Shown here: piece by piece, positions 17,419-27,583 of the stretch
Position numbering within the stretch: position 1 is the first letter of the stretch
How the letters are laid out: each line of letters opens with the position of its first letter
Assembly: GCF_009765825.1 (NCBI RefSeq)
Contig: NZ_LMUR01000022.1
Coordinates: forward strand, 443,338-507,337
Origin: Granulicella sp. L60
Lineage (GTDB): Bacteria; Acidobacteriota; Terriglobia; Terriglobales; Acidobacteriaceae
Length of the DNA: 64,000 bases
Direction: 5' to 3'
Notes under the pieces: generated by a model
What the model saw: only the letters and a program-made list of their open reading frames with translations
Databases searched by the model: none
Told to the model about the DNA's origin: nothing
Program-made: the position numbers and the translations under genes

Positions 17419-18525
17419 ATGGACAGCTTCAGCAACTCAGGAAACTCTGGTAAATCGAAGGTCACCAATCAGGGTCGCCGCGACTTCCTCAAAGTCGGCG
17501 GAGCCTCTATCGCCGCCGGTCTCGCACACTCCGCGCTCCCCACCTCCGCTCGCGCCGACAACACAGCCTCCATCCCAACTCCCGCCGCCTCCATGGCCGT
17601 GCAGGAGATGATGCCGACCAGAAACCTCGGCAAGACCGGCTTCCGCACCGGCATCTTCGGCCTCGGCGGCCAGGGCGCACTCGAAAAGACCAACAACGAC
17701 GCCATCGCCATCCCCATCATAGAGCGCGCACTCGAACTCGGCGTGAACTACTACGACACCTCGGCCATCTACGGCGGTCCCGATCGCTGGAGCGAGCAGT
17801 ATCTCGGCAGAGCTCTCAAAGGCCATCGCGATCAGGTCTTCATCGCAAGCAAAACCAAAGAACGCACCCGCGACGCCGCACTCCGCAACCTCGAAGTCTC
17901 ACTCAAGCTCCTCAACACCGATCATCTCGACACCTGGCAGCTTCACGACGTAGGCGTCGACGAAGACGTCGAGACCATCTTCGGCAAGGGCGGCGCCATC
18001 GAAGCCTTCACTCAGGCGCGCGAACAGAAGATGGTGCGCTTCCTCGGCGTCACCGGCCGCTTCCGCCCCGAAGCGCTCATGGAGTGCATCCGAAGATTTC
18101 CCTTCGACACCGTACTCATGGGTCTCAACGCCGCCGACCAGTACTACTACAGCTTCGCCAAAGATCTCCTCCCCATGGCCGTCGAAAAACAGATCGGCAT
18201 CATCGGCATGAAGGTGATGGCTCGCGGCAGAATCCTCTCTACCTGGACCCCGCCGCCCGTCGAAGTGCAGAAAAAATCCTGGGAGGGAACTGGCGCCATC
18301 GCCACCGGCCCCGGCACCCTCACCAAACGCGAGACTATGTTCTACACTCTCTCGCTTCCCATCAGCACAGCCATCGTAGGCTGCGACACCGTGCAGCAGG
18401 TGGAGGAGTGCGTTCAGTTCGCCCGCGACTTCACGCCGCTTAGCCAGAAGCAGATGGCGCAGCTCGCAGAAAAGACCGAGCCCATCGCAAGACAGGCCCT
18501 CTTCTTCCGACTCATGAAGCGCTAG
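17419..18525 (+). CDS. Tat-exported aldo/keto reductase
   Basis: Oxidoreductase of the AKR superfamily, 368 aa. The ATG at 17419 is chosen because it places a twin-arginine motif, GRRDFLKVGG (19-28), at the N-terminus, followed by a hydrophobic stretch and cleavage after TSARA; the longer frame from 17215 adds 68 atypical residues. The catalytic tetrad is intact: Asp113 and Tyr118 in YYDTSAIYGG, Lys145 in IASKTK, His176 in QLHDVG. Export by Tat suggests folding with a nicotinamide cofactor before secretion. Many such periplasmic AKR paralogues occur in soil Acidobacteriota and sugar or quinone substrates are unknown. It is divergent from the CE15-like esterase and could act on its products, which is inference only. 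Confidence 0.87.
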   Translation: MDSFSNSGNSGKSKVTNQGRRDFLKVGGASIAAGLAHSALPTSARADNTASIPTPAASMAVQEMMPTRNLGKTGFRTGIFGLGGQGALEKTNNDAIAIPIIERALELGVNYYDTSAIYGGPDRWSEQYLGRALKGHRDQVFIASKTKERTRDAALRNLEVSLKLLNTDHLDTWQLHDVGVDEDVETIFGKGGAIEAFTQAREQKMVRFLGVTGRFRPEALMECIRRFPFDTVLMGLNAADQYYYSFAKDLLPMAVEKQIGIIGMKVMARGRILSTWTPPPVEVQKKSWEGTGAIATGPGTLTKRETMFYTLSLPISTAIVGCDTVQQVEECVQFARDFTPLSQKQMAQLAEKTEPIARQALFFRLMKR

Positions 18526-18554
18526 CAATATCTAGTAGCGTACTCGCATATAAA

Positions 18555-20891
18555 TTAAGGCCGCTCCGGCCACGCATGTCTCGGATACCGCCGCATCAAC
18601 GCCCGCCGCACCTGCGGATAGAGCCGCTCCCAGAACCCCGCAAGGTCCGTCGTCGTCTGCACCGCACGCTGGTTCGGCGCCAGCAGATGAACCACCACCG
18701 GCGTCCGATCGACCCCAATCCGAGGCGTCTCCCGCATACCGAAAAAATCCTGGAGCCGTGACGCAATCCACGGCGGCTTGCCGCTCTCATAATGAACCTT
18801 CGTCTGACGTCCGTTCTGCAGTCGAACGCTCACCGGCGCAATCTCTCTCAGCCGACGTGCGTCCATCTTCTGTTCCATCACCGCAAGTAGATCCTTCGCA
18901 GCACTCTTCAACTCGACGAAGCTCCGCAGACCCAGACACAAGTCAAGCAACGCCTGTCCCACGTCCGGCCTCTCGAAGCCCGCGAACTCAACCCGCGCCG
19001 CAAACTCCTCCAGAGCATCGCCGTCAATAAAACGCTCGGCGCCCACCTCCATCGCCTTCCGCGCCAGCAACTCCGCCGCCGCTTCGGCATCCGGCATCAT
19101 CCCCCGCGACTCCTGTATCACCAACTCGTCGTAAAGCAGCGCGCTCACCGCCTCCACGCGCTCCGCCTCACGATTCCACGTCACACTCGTCAACTCCCGC
19201 ACGCGATCGGGAAACAGATCGATCAACCACTCCGGCTCAATCCGCGCCGTCATGCGAATCAACGGCAGCGGCTTATCCTTGCGATCCTCCGCATCGATCG
19301 CCACCATAAACTCATACGCCGGAGCCTCGCCCGCCACCTCCGCCGACGCACCGCCGGACATCAACACCTGGTTGCCTGCCCGCCGCCGCGCCACCCGATC
19401 CGGAAAACCAACCAGCACCGACATCAGCAGCGCGTCATCGTCATGATGCCTCTGCCTCTGCGGCCTCGCCATCCTTCGCAGCTGCTCTACCTGCTGCGCT
19501 GTGCGATAGTCCATCTGCAACTCCATCGCCGCCAGCAGATCGTTCTTCTCCACCTGCGCGCCCGATCCCAACAGCGCCGCCGCAACGCATCCATCCTCAC
19601 CCACACCGCGCTCCATCGCCTCCACCAAAAGTCGCGCCAGCCGCGGAGCCAGCGGATACCGCGCCAGCCTCTGGATCATCCCGCCCCTCGCCCCAAGCCG
19701 CTCCAGCAGCGCCTCTGCCTGCTGCATCGCAGTCACCGGCGGAGCATCCAGCCACTCCACACCTCCAACATCCACAATCCCCATCGCCCGCAGCGATAGG
19801 CAAAGCTGCGACAGCTCGCTGCGTTCAATCTCCGGAGTGTCATGCTCCGCGCGCTGCACAAAGTCCTCCTCCGGATAAAGCCGCAGCACGCTCCCCGCCC
19901 CCGTACGCCCCGCGCGCCCGGCTCTCTGCTTCGCCGAAGCCTTGCTGATCCGCCCCACATGCAGCGTCGGCAGTCCCGTCCACGGCGAGTACGTCGCAAC
20001 CCGTGCCAGCCCGCTGTCCACCACCGCCGTCACACCCTCCACCGTCACCGAACTCTCCGCCACATTCGTAGCCAGAATCAGCTTCCGTTGCGCAGCCGGC
20101 GCCACCGCCCGATCCTGCTCCGCCGGCGACAAGCTCCCATGCAGCGGCAGCACCAGCATCTCCATCTTCCGCGCCACCGCCTCGCACTCGCGCATCGCGC
20201 GCCGAATCTCCGCAGCCCCCGGCAGAAAGACGAGTATGTTTCCGCCATCTCCCTCGCGCACCAGCAGCTCCACCGCGCTTCGAACCTGCACATGCAGCGG
20301 CTCAGACGAGTAAGGCAGATGCCGCACCGAAACCTCAAACATCCTTCCCTCGGACCGCAGCACCGGGCAGTCATCGAGATACTTCGCCACTGGCGCAGCA
20401 TCGAGCGTAGCCGACATCACCACAATCTTAAGCTCAGGCCGCCTCCGCTGCAGACGCTTCAACAACGCCAGCGCAAGATCGCTCTCAAGATGCCGCTCAT
20501 GAAACTCATCCAGCACCACCGCATCCACACCCTTCAACTCCGGGTCCGAGAGCATCCGCCGCGTCAGCACACCTTCGGTTACAAACCGCAGCCGCGTGCG
20601 CGGTCCACTAACCTCTTCAAATCGCACCTGGTATCCAACCGTCTCGCCCGCCTCTTCGCCAAGCTCCCACGCCACCCGCCGCGCCGCCAGCCGTGCCGCA
20701 ATCCTCCGCGGCTCCAGCACAATCACCTCACCGTTCACCAGCTCAAGCAGTGCAGGCGGCACGCGCGTCGTCTTGCCTCCACCCGGAGGCGCTTCGATCA
20801 CCAGATTCGAGCAGCGTCTGAGAGAAGCGCCGATCTCCGGCAGAATCGCATCAATCGGAAGAGAAAGGGGAAGAGAAGAGGAGCGGCTCAC
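18555..20891 (-). CDS. hrpB: ATP-dependent helicase HrpB
   Basis: DEAH-type RNA helicase-like protein of 778 aa, cytoplasmic; the biological role of HrpB in bacteria is poorly defined. Motif I is APPGGGKTT (34-42), motif II is DEFH (128-131) as in HrpB, motif III is SAT (160-162), and motif VI is QRAGRAGR (322-329). The C-terminal HrpB-specific region continues to the end (GKPPWIASRLQDFFGM and PVVVHLLAPNQRAVQTTTDLAGFW split by a few residues). GTG at 20891 is the start, with AAGG three bases upstream; an overlapping ATG at 20897 is out of frame. It lies 76 bases downstream of the orphan permease on the same strand. Confidence 0.93.
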   Translation of the reverse strand: MSRSSSLPLSLPIDAILPEIGASLRRCSNLVIEAPPGGGKTTRVPPALLELVNGEVIVLEPRRIAARLAARRVAWELGEEAGETVGYQVRFEEVSGPRTRLRFVTEGVLTRRMLSDPELKGVDAVVLDEFHERHLESDLALALLKRLQRRRPELKIVVMSATLDAAPVAKYLDDCPVLRSEGRMFEVSVRHLPYSSEPLHVQVRSAVELLVREGDGGNILVFLPGAAEIRRAMRECEAVARKMEMLVLPLHGSLSPAEQDRAVAPAAQRKLILATNVAESSVTVEGVTAVVDSGLARVATYSPWTGLPTLHVGRISKASAKQRAGRAGRTGAGSVLRLYPEEDFVQRAEHDTPEIERSELSQLCLSLRAMGIVDVGGVEWLDAPPVTAMQQAEALLERLGARGGMIQRLARYPLAPRLARLLVEAMERGVGEDGCVAAALLGSGAQVEKNDLLAAMELQMDYRTAQQVEQLRRMARPQRQRHHDDDALLMSVLVGFPDRVARRRAGNQVLMSGGASAEVAGEAPAYEFMVAIDAEDRKDKPLPLIRMTARIEPEWLIDLFPDRVRELTSVTWNREAERVEAVSALLYDELVIQESRGMMPDAEAAAELLARKAMEVGAERFIDGDALEEFAARVEFAGFERPDVGQALLDLCLGLRSFVELKSAAKDLLAVMEQKMDARRLREIAPVSVRLQNGRQTKVHYESGKPPWIASRLQDFFGMRETPRIGVDRTPVVVHLLAPNQRAVQTTTDLAGFWERLYPQVRRALMRRYPRHAWPERP

Positions 20892-20967
20892 CGACCTTCA
20901 TCGAAACACGCAGCCTCGCCCCGCGTCAATGCGTCCGCACCCATCGCCTCTATCATTGACTCGCTAT

Positions 20968-23505
20968 CTACTCCATGCGCAGCGCATTCATCGGTTCAAT
21001 ATTCGCCGCCCGCCGCGCCGGAATAAATCCCGCAAGCGTCGCCGACGCCAGCAGCACCACCACCGCCACCGCCATGCTCACAGGATCATACGAGCGCACC
21101 TGATAAAGCTGGTCCGCCATATAGTGCGCTCCCAACACCGCAATCGGAATCCCAATCGCCAGCCCCAGCGCCGCCTGCAGAAACGCCCCGCGCAGCACCA
21201 TCCTCACCACATTCGCTCTATCCGCACCCAGCGCCATCCGCAGCCCAATCTCGCTCGTCCGCCGAGCCACCTGGTACGACGTAATCCCATACAGCCCCAC
21301 CGACGCCAGCACCAACGACAGCACGCCGAACAGCGCCGTCAGCCGCGCAATCAACCTCTCCTGCGTAAAGTTGTCCGCCACCTGATAGTCCAGCGAATGC
21401 AGATCCAGCACAGTCAGGTTCGGATTGATATTCTCCAGCGTCCGCCTCACCGTCGCATCCAGATTCTGCGGAGGCCGCTGAAACCACATCGTCACCGAAT
21501 TGATAAACAACCCGCGCCCCTCCGCCATCATCGGGTTAGCCTCCGACAACCCCGTCAACTCCTGCGTTAGCGGACGAAAGTACATCGGCCTCACCTCTTC
21601 GCGTGGGCTCGAATACTTCGCGTCCGCCACCACGCCAATGATCTCGAACGTCGAAGCGTACTTCTGGTCGTAGACTCCGAAGTGCCGTCCCATCGGATCT
21701 TCCTTCGGAAAGAACTTCTTCACAAACGCCTGATTCACCACCGCCACCTTCTGCGACGTAGCCGTATCCTGATCCGTAAATCCGCGCCCACGCAACACCG
21801 GCTGTCCCACCGTCTCAAAGAACCGCGGACTCACCCTGTCCCACGACGAGCCGTTGTGTTCATTCGGTCCCGGCGCCGGTCGTCCAGCCACAAATACGCC
21901 CTCACCCCAGTTGTTTCCCTCCAGCGTGCTGTACAGCGCCAACCCCACGCTCTTCATCCCAGGCAGCGCGCCGAACTGCTCCTCCAACTGCTGATACAGC
22001 GCCGGAAGCTGCTCCTGCGTATATCCCGCGCCCCACGGATCCAGATGCACCACATATCTGTTCTCCGTCTGGATGCCGAAGTTCTGATGCTCCATATTGC
22101 GCAGACTCTTCGTCAATAATCCCGCACCCACCAGCAGCACCAGCGACAGCGCTGCCTGAAACACAATCAACGACTTCTGCGGCAGCGACGCACGATCTCT
22201 GGTCGAACGATTCACCCCGCGCAGCGCCTCCGCCGGATCAGAGTGCGACGTAATCAGCGCCGGCACAATCCCAAACACGACACCCGTCATCAGCGAAAGC
22301 AGAAACGCAAACCCCAGCACCGGCAGCGAAGGACTCGCCGCGATCGGAAGCTGCGGCGCATCTGGAAACGCCAACGCCAGAATCATCCTCGTTCCCGCAT
22401 AGGCAACAGCCAGCCCCGCCAACCCACCCAGGCATCCCAGCAGCACACTCTCCGTCAGCATCTGCTGTATCAGTCTCCTCCGCGTCGCGCCCAGCGCCAT
22501 CCGCACCGACGTCTCCGACTTGCGCGTCGCACCCCGCGCCAGCAGCAGGTTCGCCACATTCGCGCACGCCACCAGCAGCACCAGCCCGGAGATCGTCATC
22601 AGCAGATACAGCCCCTTGCCCGTCTCCTGCTGCAGGTTTTCGATCCCCCCGCCTCCCGGCACAATCACCACATGCTGCTTCGGAATAATGACCGACCGAC
22701 CCTCCTGCGTATATCCAATCTGCGTCGACAGCCACTGCCGCAGGCTCGCAGACATCTTTCCCTGCACCGCCTCGATGCTCACCCCCGGCTTCTTGCGCCC
22801 CACCACATACAGCCAGTTGCTCTCCGCAACATGCAGGATCGTATTCTTACCCTCAATCGTCGGCTCCAACGACAGCGGCACCCAAAACACCGGCGGCCTG
22901 TCGATAAGGCGGTCACCAAAAAATCCCGGCGGCGCAATCCCCACAATCGTTACCGGCTTGCCCTGCATATTGAACGACGCTCCCACCACCCGCGCATCGC
23001 CGCCGTAGTCCGACTGCCACGCCTGATAGCTCAACACCGCCACCGGAGCCGAACCCGGCGTATCGTCCGCATCCGTCAGCACGCGCCCCGCAAACGATCC
23101 AATCCCAAACGTCGTAAAGAAATTCCCTGAAACATACTGCGTTCGCTGCGACTTCGCCGGCTCCGAACCACGCCGCACCGTCATACTATTTCCACCCGCC
23201 TGCATCGCAGCCATCTGCGAAAACTCCGGCGTCGTCTCTAGAAAATGCTTATACAGCTCGTACGAAAACAGATCGAAGTCTCCGTCGTCGTTCTCATACC
23301 CTCCATTGACGCAGCAATCGTCTTTATCGCCAACGCGATACAGCGTCTTCGGATCGGCCACCGGCAGCGACTTCAGCAGAACCGCATGCACCAGCGTAAA
23401 GATCGCAGTATTCGCGCCAATTCCCAACGCAATAGTCAGTACAACGGTGATCGCAAAACCGGGCGACTTAAAAAACTGACGAAACGCGACAACGATATCC
23501 TGCAT
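20968..23505 (-). CDS. Orphan MacB/FtsX-type duplicated permease (ADOP family)
   Basis: ABC-type permease of 845 aa without a neighbouring ATPase. It begins with AFRQFFKSPGFAITVVLTIALGIGANTAIF split across the first transmembrane helix (about 18-40), followed by a MacB-like periplasmic domain (about 45-275). Two FtsX cores follow: RMALGATRRRLIQQMLTES near 335 and RMALGADRANVVRMVLRGA near 755. A second periplasmic domain lies between them. Such duplicated single-chain permeases are expanded in Acidobacteriota; their cargo and partner ATPases are mostly unknown, though lipoprotein, peptide or drug efflux roles are proposed for the MacB group. The permease has eight expected membrane segments and ends in the FIPARRAANIEPMNALRME signature. 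Confidence 0.9.
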   Translation of the reverse strand: MQDIVVAFRQFFKSPGFAITVVLTIALGIGANTAIFTLVHAVLLKSLPVADPKTLYRVGDKDDCCVNGGYENDDGDFDLFSYELYKHFLETTPEFSQMAAMQAGGNSMTVRRGSEPAKSQRTQYVSGNFFTTFGIGSFAGRVLTDADDTPGSAPVAVLSYQAWQSDYGGDARVVGASFNMQGKPVTIVGIAPPGFFGDRLIDRPPVFWVPLSLEPTIEGKNTILHVAESNWLYVVGRKKPGVSIEAVQGKMSASLRQWLSTQIGYTQEGRSVIIPKQHVVIVPGGGGIENLQQETGKGLYLLMTISGLVLLVACANVANLLLARGATRKSETSVRMALGATRRRLIQQMLTESVLLGCLGGLAGLAVAYAGTRMILALAFPDAPQLPIAASPSLPVLGFAFLLSLMTGVVFGIVPALITSHSDPAEALRGVNRSTRDRASLPQKSLIVFQAALSLVLLVGAGLLTKSLRNMEHQNFGIQTENRYVVHLDPWGAGYTQEQLPALYQQLEEQFGALPGMKSVGLALYSTLEGNNWGEGVFVAGRPAPGPNEHNGSSWDRVSPRFFETVGQPVLRGRGFTDQDTATSQKVAVVNQAFVKKFFPKEDPMGRHFGVYDQKYASTFEIIGVVADAKYSSPREEVRPMYFRPLTQELTGLSEANPMMAEGRGLFINSVTMWFQRPPQNLDATVRRTLENINPNLTVLDLHSLDYQVADNFTQERLIARLTALFGVLSLVLASVGLYGITSYQVARRTSEIGLRMALGADRANVVRMVLRGAFLQAALGLAIGIPIAVLGAHYMADQLYQVRSYDPVSMAVAVVVLLASATLAGFIPARRAANIEPMNALRME

Positions 23506-23692
23506 GCGATCTCCCTGCCTGCCATGAACTCGTTAGTCATCTACGTTCCCCTCGCCCCGTTAGTTCAACTCCAAGCAAAAAAATCCCTTTTGTTTGTCAT
23601 CCCGCAGGGATCTGCTTTTGCCATTGCCCTTCACCACCATCGCACTTCCCGTCGCACCCAAGCATCACTCATACTGAGAGTGAGCCCGCCCC

Positions 23693-25555
23693 ATGCCCAA
23701 CCCCACCCCAACCCCCCCGCACCAAGCCCGCGCAGCCGCTGCAGAGAATCCCAACTCCATTCTCCTCGAAACCTCACGCTTCGACCCCACCAATCAGCAA
23801 AGCTATCTCTTCCTCCACCCCACCCGCATCCTCACCGCGAACTACCTCCACGAGATCCCCCAGCTCTTCACCGACATCGACGCAGCACTAGCCGAAGGCT
23901 CCCACGTCGCCGGCTACTGCTCCTACGAGTGCAGCTACCACTTCGAACCCATCGAACAAAATCCCCACATAACTTCGCCATCGCAACTACCCCTTGCCTG
24001 GTTCGGCGTCTACCCCCAGCCCACCATCTTCGACCACATTGAAAGTCCAGCCGAACCCACCACCGCCTTGGCCGACCATCTCGCCCTCAACATCCCCGAA
24101 GACGAGTACATCGCAAAAATCTTAAAGATCAAAGACTACATCGCATCCGGCGACACCTATCAGGTCAACTTCACCGACGAAGTATCCTTCCGCACTTCAC
24201 TCTCCCCACTCGCTGTCTTCAGCGCGCTCTCGCAACAACAGCCCGTAGCCTACAGCGCCCTCCTGAACATCGCCAACCACCACATCCTCTCCTTCTCGCC
24301 GGAGCTCTTCTTCAAGATTGATCAGAACAAGATCATCACTCGCCCCATGAAGGGAACCATGCCCCGCGGCCTCGACATCAACGAAGATGCGCAGATGTCC
24401 GCTCGCCTTCGCCACGACGAAAAAAATCGCAGCGAACACATCATGATCGTCGATCTCCTGCGCAACGATCTCGGCCGCATCTGCACCATGGGCAGCGTCC
24501 ACGTCAACGACCTCTTCTCCGTCGAACGCTACCAGACCCTCCTGCAGATGACCTCCACCGTCTCAGGCCTCCTCCGGCCAAACATCACCCACTACGAAAT
24601 CTTCCGCAGCATCTTCCCCAGCGGCTCCATCACCGGCGCCCCCAAGATTCGCACTATGCAGATCATCCGCGAACTCGAGCAGCGCCCTCGCGGCATCTAC
24701 ACCGGTGCCATCGGCTTCTTCTCACCCAGCGGCACTGCCACCTTCAACGTCGCCATCCGCACCCTCATCCTCAAGGACGGCATCGCCCGCATGGGCGTAG
24801 GCGGTGGCATCGTCGCAGACTCCGACCCGCACGAAGAGCATCGCGAGTGCCTCCTCAAAGCATCCTTCCTCACCCGCGCCCCGCGAAACTTCCAGCTCAT
24901 CGAGACCATGCTCCTGCAAGGCGAGCTCCGCCTCCTACCCATGCACCTTGACCGCCTCGAATCCTCCGCCCTCTACTTCAACTTTCCGTTCGACCGCAGT
25001 TCCATCCAATCCCGCCTCCACTCTCTCACCCAAACCCTCGACCCCAACGCCGCCCATCGAGTCCGTCTCCTCCTCGACTCCACCGGCAACCTCACCCTAA
25101 CCACCGAGCCCTTCCACCCCGACCCATCCCCCATCACCATCAAGCTCTCACCCGAACCCACCTCCTCCACCGATCCCTTCTTCCGCCACAAGACCACCCA
25201 CCGCCAGCTCTACGACCGCGAGTACGCAGCAGCCCGCGCCGCAAACTTCGACGAGGTCCTCTTCACCAACGAACGCGGCGAACTCACCGAAGGCGCCATC
25301 AGCAATCTCTTCATCGAACGAGCTGGCAAGCTCTTCACCCCACCCCTTATCTGCGGCGTCCTGCCCGGCATCTTTCGCCGTCATCTCATCGAGACCAACC
25401 CCAACACCGAAGAAAATATCCTCACCACCGCCGACCTTCAAACCGCCGACGCCATCTTCCTCTGCAACTCCCTCCGCGGCCTCCGCAGAGTAAAGTCAAT
25501 CGACACCGCCACCATCAAACCCGACGCCGCAACCATCAACCCTGCGGCACGCTAA
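23693..25555 (+). CDS. pabB: Fused aminodeoxychorismate synthase component I and 4-amino-4-deoxychorismate lyase (PabB-PabC)
   Basis: A 620-aa bifunctional enzyme for p-aminobenzoate, the folate precursor. Residues about 40-395 are the chorismate-binding PabB part: RPMKGTMPRG with Lys220 in the position that marks PabB rather than anthranilate synthase, NDLGR (258-262), PSGSITGAPK (309-318) and the GGGIVADSDP segment. Residues about 398-610 are a class IV aminotransferase-like PabC domain with the PLP lysine candidate Lys500 (FFRHKTTHR) and LTEGAISNLF (531-540). The glutaminase subunit PabA is not in the window. The first 20 residues are Pro/Ala-rich and may be untranslated if a later start is used. 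Its last 20 bases overlap the convergent PIG-L gene. Confidence 0.92.
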   Translation: MPNPTPTPPHQARAAAAENPNSILLETSRFDPTNQQSYLFLHPTRILTANYLHEIPQLFTDIDAALAEGSHVAGYCSYECSYHFEPIEQNPHITSPSQLPLAWFGVYPQPTIFDHIESPAEPTTALADHLALNIPEDEYIAKILKIKDYIASGDTYQVNFTDEVSFRTSLSPLAVFSALSQQQPVAYSALLNIANHHILSFSPELFFKIDQNKIITRPMKGTMPRGLDINEDAQMSARLRHDEKNRSEHIMIVDLLRNDLGRICTMGSVHVNDLFSVERYQTLLQMTSTVSGLLRPNITHYEIFRSIFPSGSITGAPKIRTMQIIRELEQRPRGIYTGAIGFFSPSGTATFNVAIRTLILKDGIARMGVGGGIVADSDPHEEHRECLLKASFLTRAPRNFQLIETMLLQGELRLLPMHLDRLESSALYFNFPFDRSSIQSRLHSLTQTLDPNAAHRVRLLLDSTGNLTLTTEPFHPDPSPITIKLSPEPTSSTDPFFRHKTTHRQLYDREYAAARAANFDEVLFTNERGELTEGAISNLFIERAGKLFTPPLICGVLPGIFRRHLIETNPNTEENILTTADLQTADAIFLCNSLRGLRRVKSIDTATIKPDAATINPAAR

Positions 25556-26336
25556 GCCGATTCGCCTCTGCTGCCGCCACCCACGCCTCATTCGCCCAAA
25601 GCCGCTCCCCACCACCATAGCGCGCAGCAAACTCACTCATCACCCCACCCGCCTCATCGTCGATCTGCGACGCATAACCCAGCACCAGCACCCGTTTCCG
25701 CTCAACCGCTCCATCTGCCGCACACACCACCGGACTCAGCCGCCCCACCGACCCCGACATCACATCCCGCACCGCATCCAGATCCGCCGCCGCGCTCGCA
25801 TGCTTAGCCGCATACGGCAGATCCTCATAGAACGCACACGCAACCCCATGCATTAACGGCAGCGCCGCCTCACGCACCGTCAGATGATCCACATCCCTCC
25901 CCAACCCCAGCGGCACCACTAGCGCATCCATCGCGCCCATCTCCGCCTGCCGCACAATCGCCTTACGAATCTTCTCAATCGCAGGATCAGCAGCATTCAC
26001 TGCCGTATCGCACACCTCGTCCTCCGGCACCCGCAGACGAATCGGAGCATCCTTCAAATTCAAATCCACCATCTGGATATGGTCCTTCAACCCACGCGGC
26101 AACTCCTGCGCCACACGCCGAAGAAACCCCTCATCCTCCCGCAGCCGCATCGCCGACACATACGACATCCGGTCGTTCTCATGCACAAAGTCCGCATCCG
26201 AATAAGGCGCATACCGGCTGCGCGTAAACACATTCAGCAGCGTAACCGAATGCCGCGCCAACAACCAGTTCGTCATCGCAATCGACAGCGAAAACGCCGC
26301 ATCATCGCGATGCGGAGAAACCACAAGAATCTTCAC
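25536..26336 (-). CDS. PIG-L family N-acetylglucosaminyl deacetylase-like protein
   Basis: Zinc-dependent deacetylase of the LmbE/PIG-L family, 266 aa. The N-terminal metal site is SPHRDDAAFS (7-16), matching the family PHxDD motif with an Arg in the variable place; the second-site histidine is probably in GRDVDHLTVREA. No signal peptide is seen, so it acts in the cytoplasm. Substrates of the family include GlcNAc-inositol, mycothiol and bacillithiol precursors and diacetylchitobiose; none is indicated here. It converges with pabBC and overlaps it by 20 bases. Confidence 0.82.
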   Translation of the reverse strand: MKILVVSPHRDDAAFSLSIAMTNWLLARHSVTLLNVFTRSRYAPYSDADFVHENDRMSYVSAMRLREDEGFLRRVAQELPRGLKDHIQMVDLNLKDAPIRLRVPEDEVCDTAVNAADPAIEKIRKAIVRQAEMGAMDALVVPLGLGRDVDHLTVREAALPLMHGVACAFYEDLPYAAKHASAAADLDAVRDVMSGSVGRLSPVVCAADGAVERKRVLVLGYASQIDDEAGGVMSEFAARYGGGERLWANEAWVAAAEANRLSVPQG

Positions 26337-26369
26337 CTATGCACTCCAGACCACTACAAACACCTGAAT

Positions 26370-27446
26370 CTATCTTACGGGGGATAGGACGGGGATATGG
26401 TCCCGCGTCTGCGCCCAGTTCGCCACCAGGCTATCCACCACCACATGCCCCACGCGATACGCGCTATCCAACGCCGGCAGATACGCGCTGTACTGCCTCA
26501 CCTTCGTCTCCGCCAGACTCTCCGCCGCCGTCGCTCCCACCCGCTGCTGGTCGTAGTTCGAAGCCGTCCGCAACACCAGCACCCGATCCACATCCACCCT
26601 CTTCGCCTTCGCCAGCCACGTCAACGACTGCATCGTCCCCGTGTCCTCCATCCCGCAGATCGCATACGTCCCACGCCCATCCGTCTGGTACTTCACCCAG
26701 TCCCTCGCCCACTGGTTCAACAGCCTCCCATGCCAGAACGTCGCCGCCGAAAGATTATCCCCCCGCAGCACAAACGGAGCCCGCTTCGCCGCATCGCCCT
26801 CATACTGCTGGCGCCGCTCCGCAATCGCCGGCGTATCCATCAGCACCGTATCCTTCGTCAAATTAAACGCCCAATCCACCAGCGCCGTATCCAGGTGATA
26901 CACGTTCCCATCATCGCCAAACCGCGCCGCCCGCGGTTGCTCATACGGAGTCGACTTCCCCAGCGGAACATATCCCGTCTTCCAATCCTTCGGTATCTCC
27001 CGCGCATCGATCTCATGCGCAAGATCACCATCCACCACATAGTCCGACCACACCGCCGACCCCAGCGATCCCATCGCCGGATCGATCCCGCCAATCCCCG
27101 CCACCAGAAAGTAAGCATGTGTCAGATCGAACCGCGGATCCATCCCCAGCGCCATCATCGTCGCCGCCGTCCGCGCCGTCCCCACTCCCGTCAACACCCC
27201 CAGCACGCCCGTCTTCGCGTTCAGCCGAAGGTCGTGGTATCCCTGCGGAAACGGCAGCACCGTATCCAGATGCTCCCGCTCCACCCAGTACTGATACTCC
27301 CCCGGCGCATCCCCGCTATCCGCGCCCACCTCAAACATGTTCACCACCACAACCTTTACCTCAATAGGCTTCTGCGCAACCTGCGGAACCTCAGCAACGG
27401 CGCACGGAATCAACGCAAACAAGAGAGCAACAGAAAGAAGGCGCAT
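26370..27446 (-). CDS. Purine nucleoside permease (NUP) family protein
   Basis: Exported protein of 358 aa of the NUP family, named after a fungal purine nucleoside permease but lacking multiple membrane segments and resembling nucleoside phosphorylases. The ATG at 27446 places a clean signal peptide first (MRLLSVALLFALIPCAVAEV); the frame extends upstream to 27671 but that part is GC-rich noise. Visible family segments include VVVNMFEVGADSGDAPGE, GVGTARTAATMMALG and AYFLVAGIGGIDPAMGSLG (phosphorylase-like glycine loop), then CGMEDTGTMQSL. Inference: periplasmic nucleoside binding or hydrolysis. The divergent hypothetical gene starts 138 bases away. Confidence 0.83.
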   Translation of the reverse strand: MRLLSVALLFALIPCAVAEVPQVAQKPIEVKVVVVNMFEVGADSGDAPGEYQYWVEREHLDTVLPFPQGYHDLRLNAKTGVLGVLTGVGTARTAATMMALGMDPRFDLTHAYFLVAGIGGIDPAMGSLGSAVWSDYVVDGDLAHEIDAREIPKDWKTGYVPLGKSTPYEQPRAARFGDDGNVYHLDTALVDWAFNLTKDTVLMDTPAIAERRQQYEGDAAKRAPFVLRGDNLSAATFWHGRLLNQWARDWVKYQTDGRGTYAICGMEDTGTMQSLTWLAKAKRVDVDRVLVLRTASNYDQQRVGATAAESLAETKVRQYSAYLPALDSAYRVGHVVVDSLVANWAQTRDHIPVLSPVR

Positions 27447-27583
27447 GCCTGATGTTAGCGCACGATCCACGCAAAACCCTCTCCACCCCCAGCATCGCGT
27501 CAACCCAACCCATCCAGCGCCACCATAGATTTTTAGCGCAGTTCTCACTTTTCGCTGCCGCACACCCGGCATACACTGTCCGC

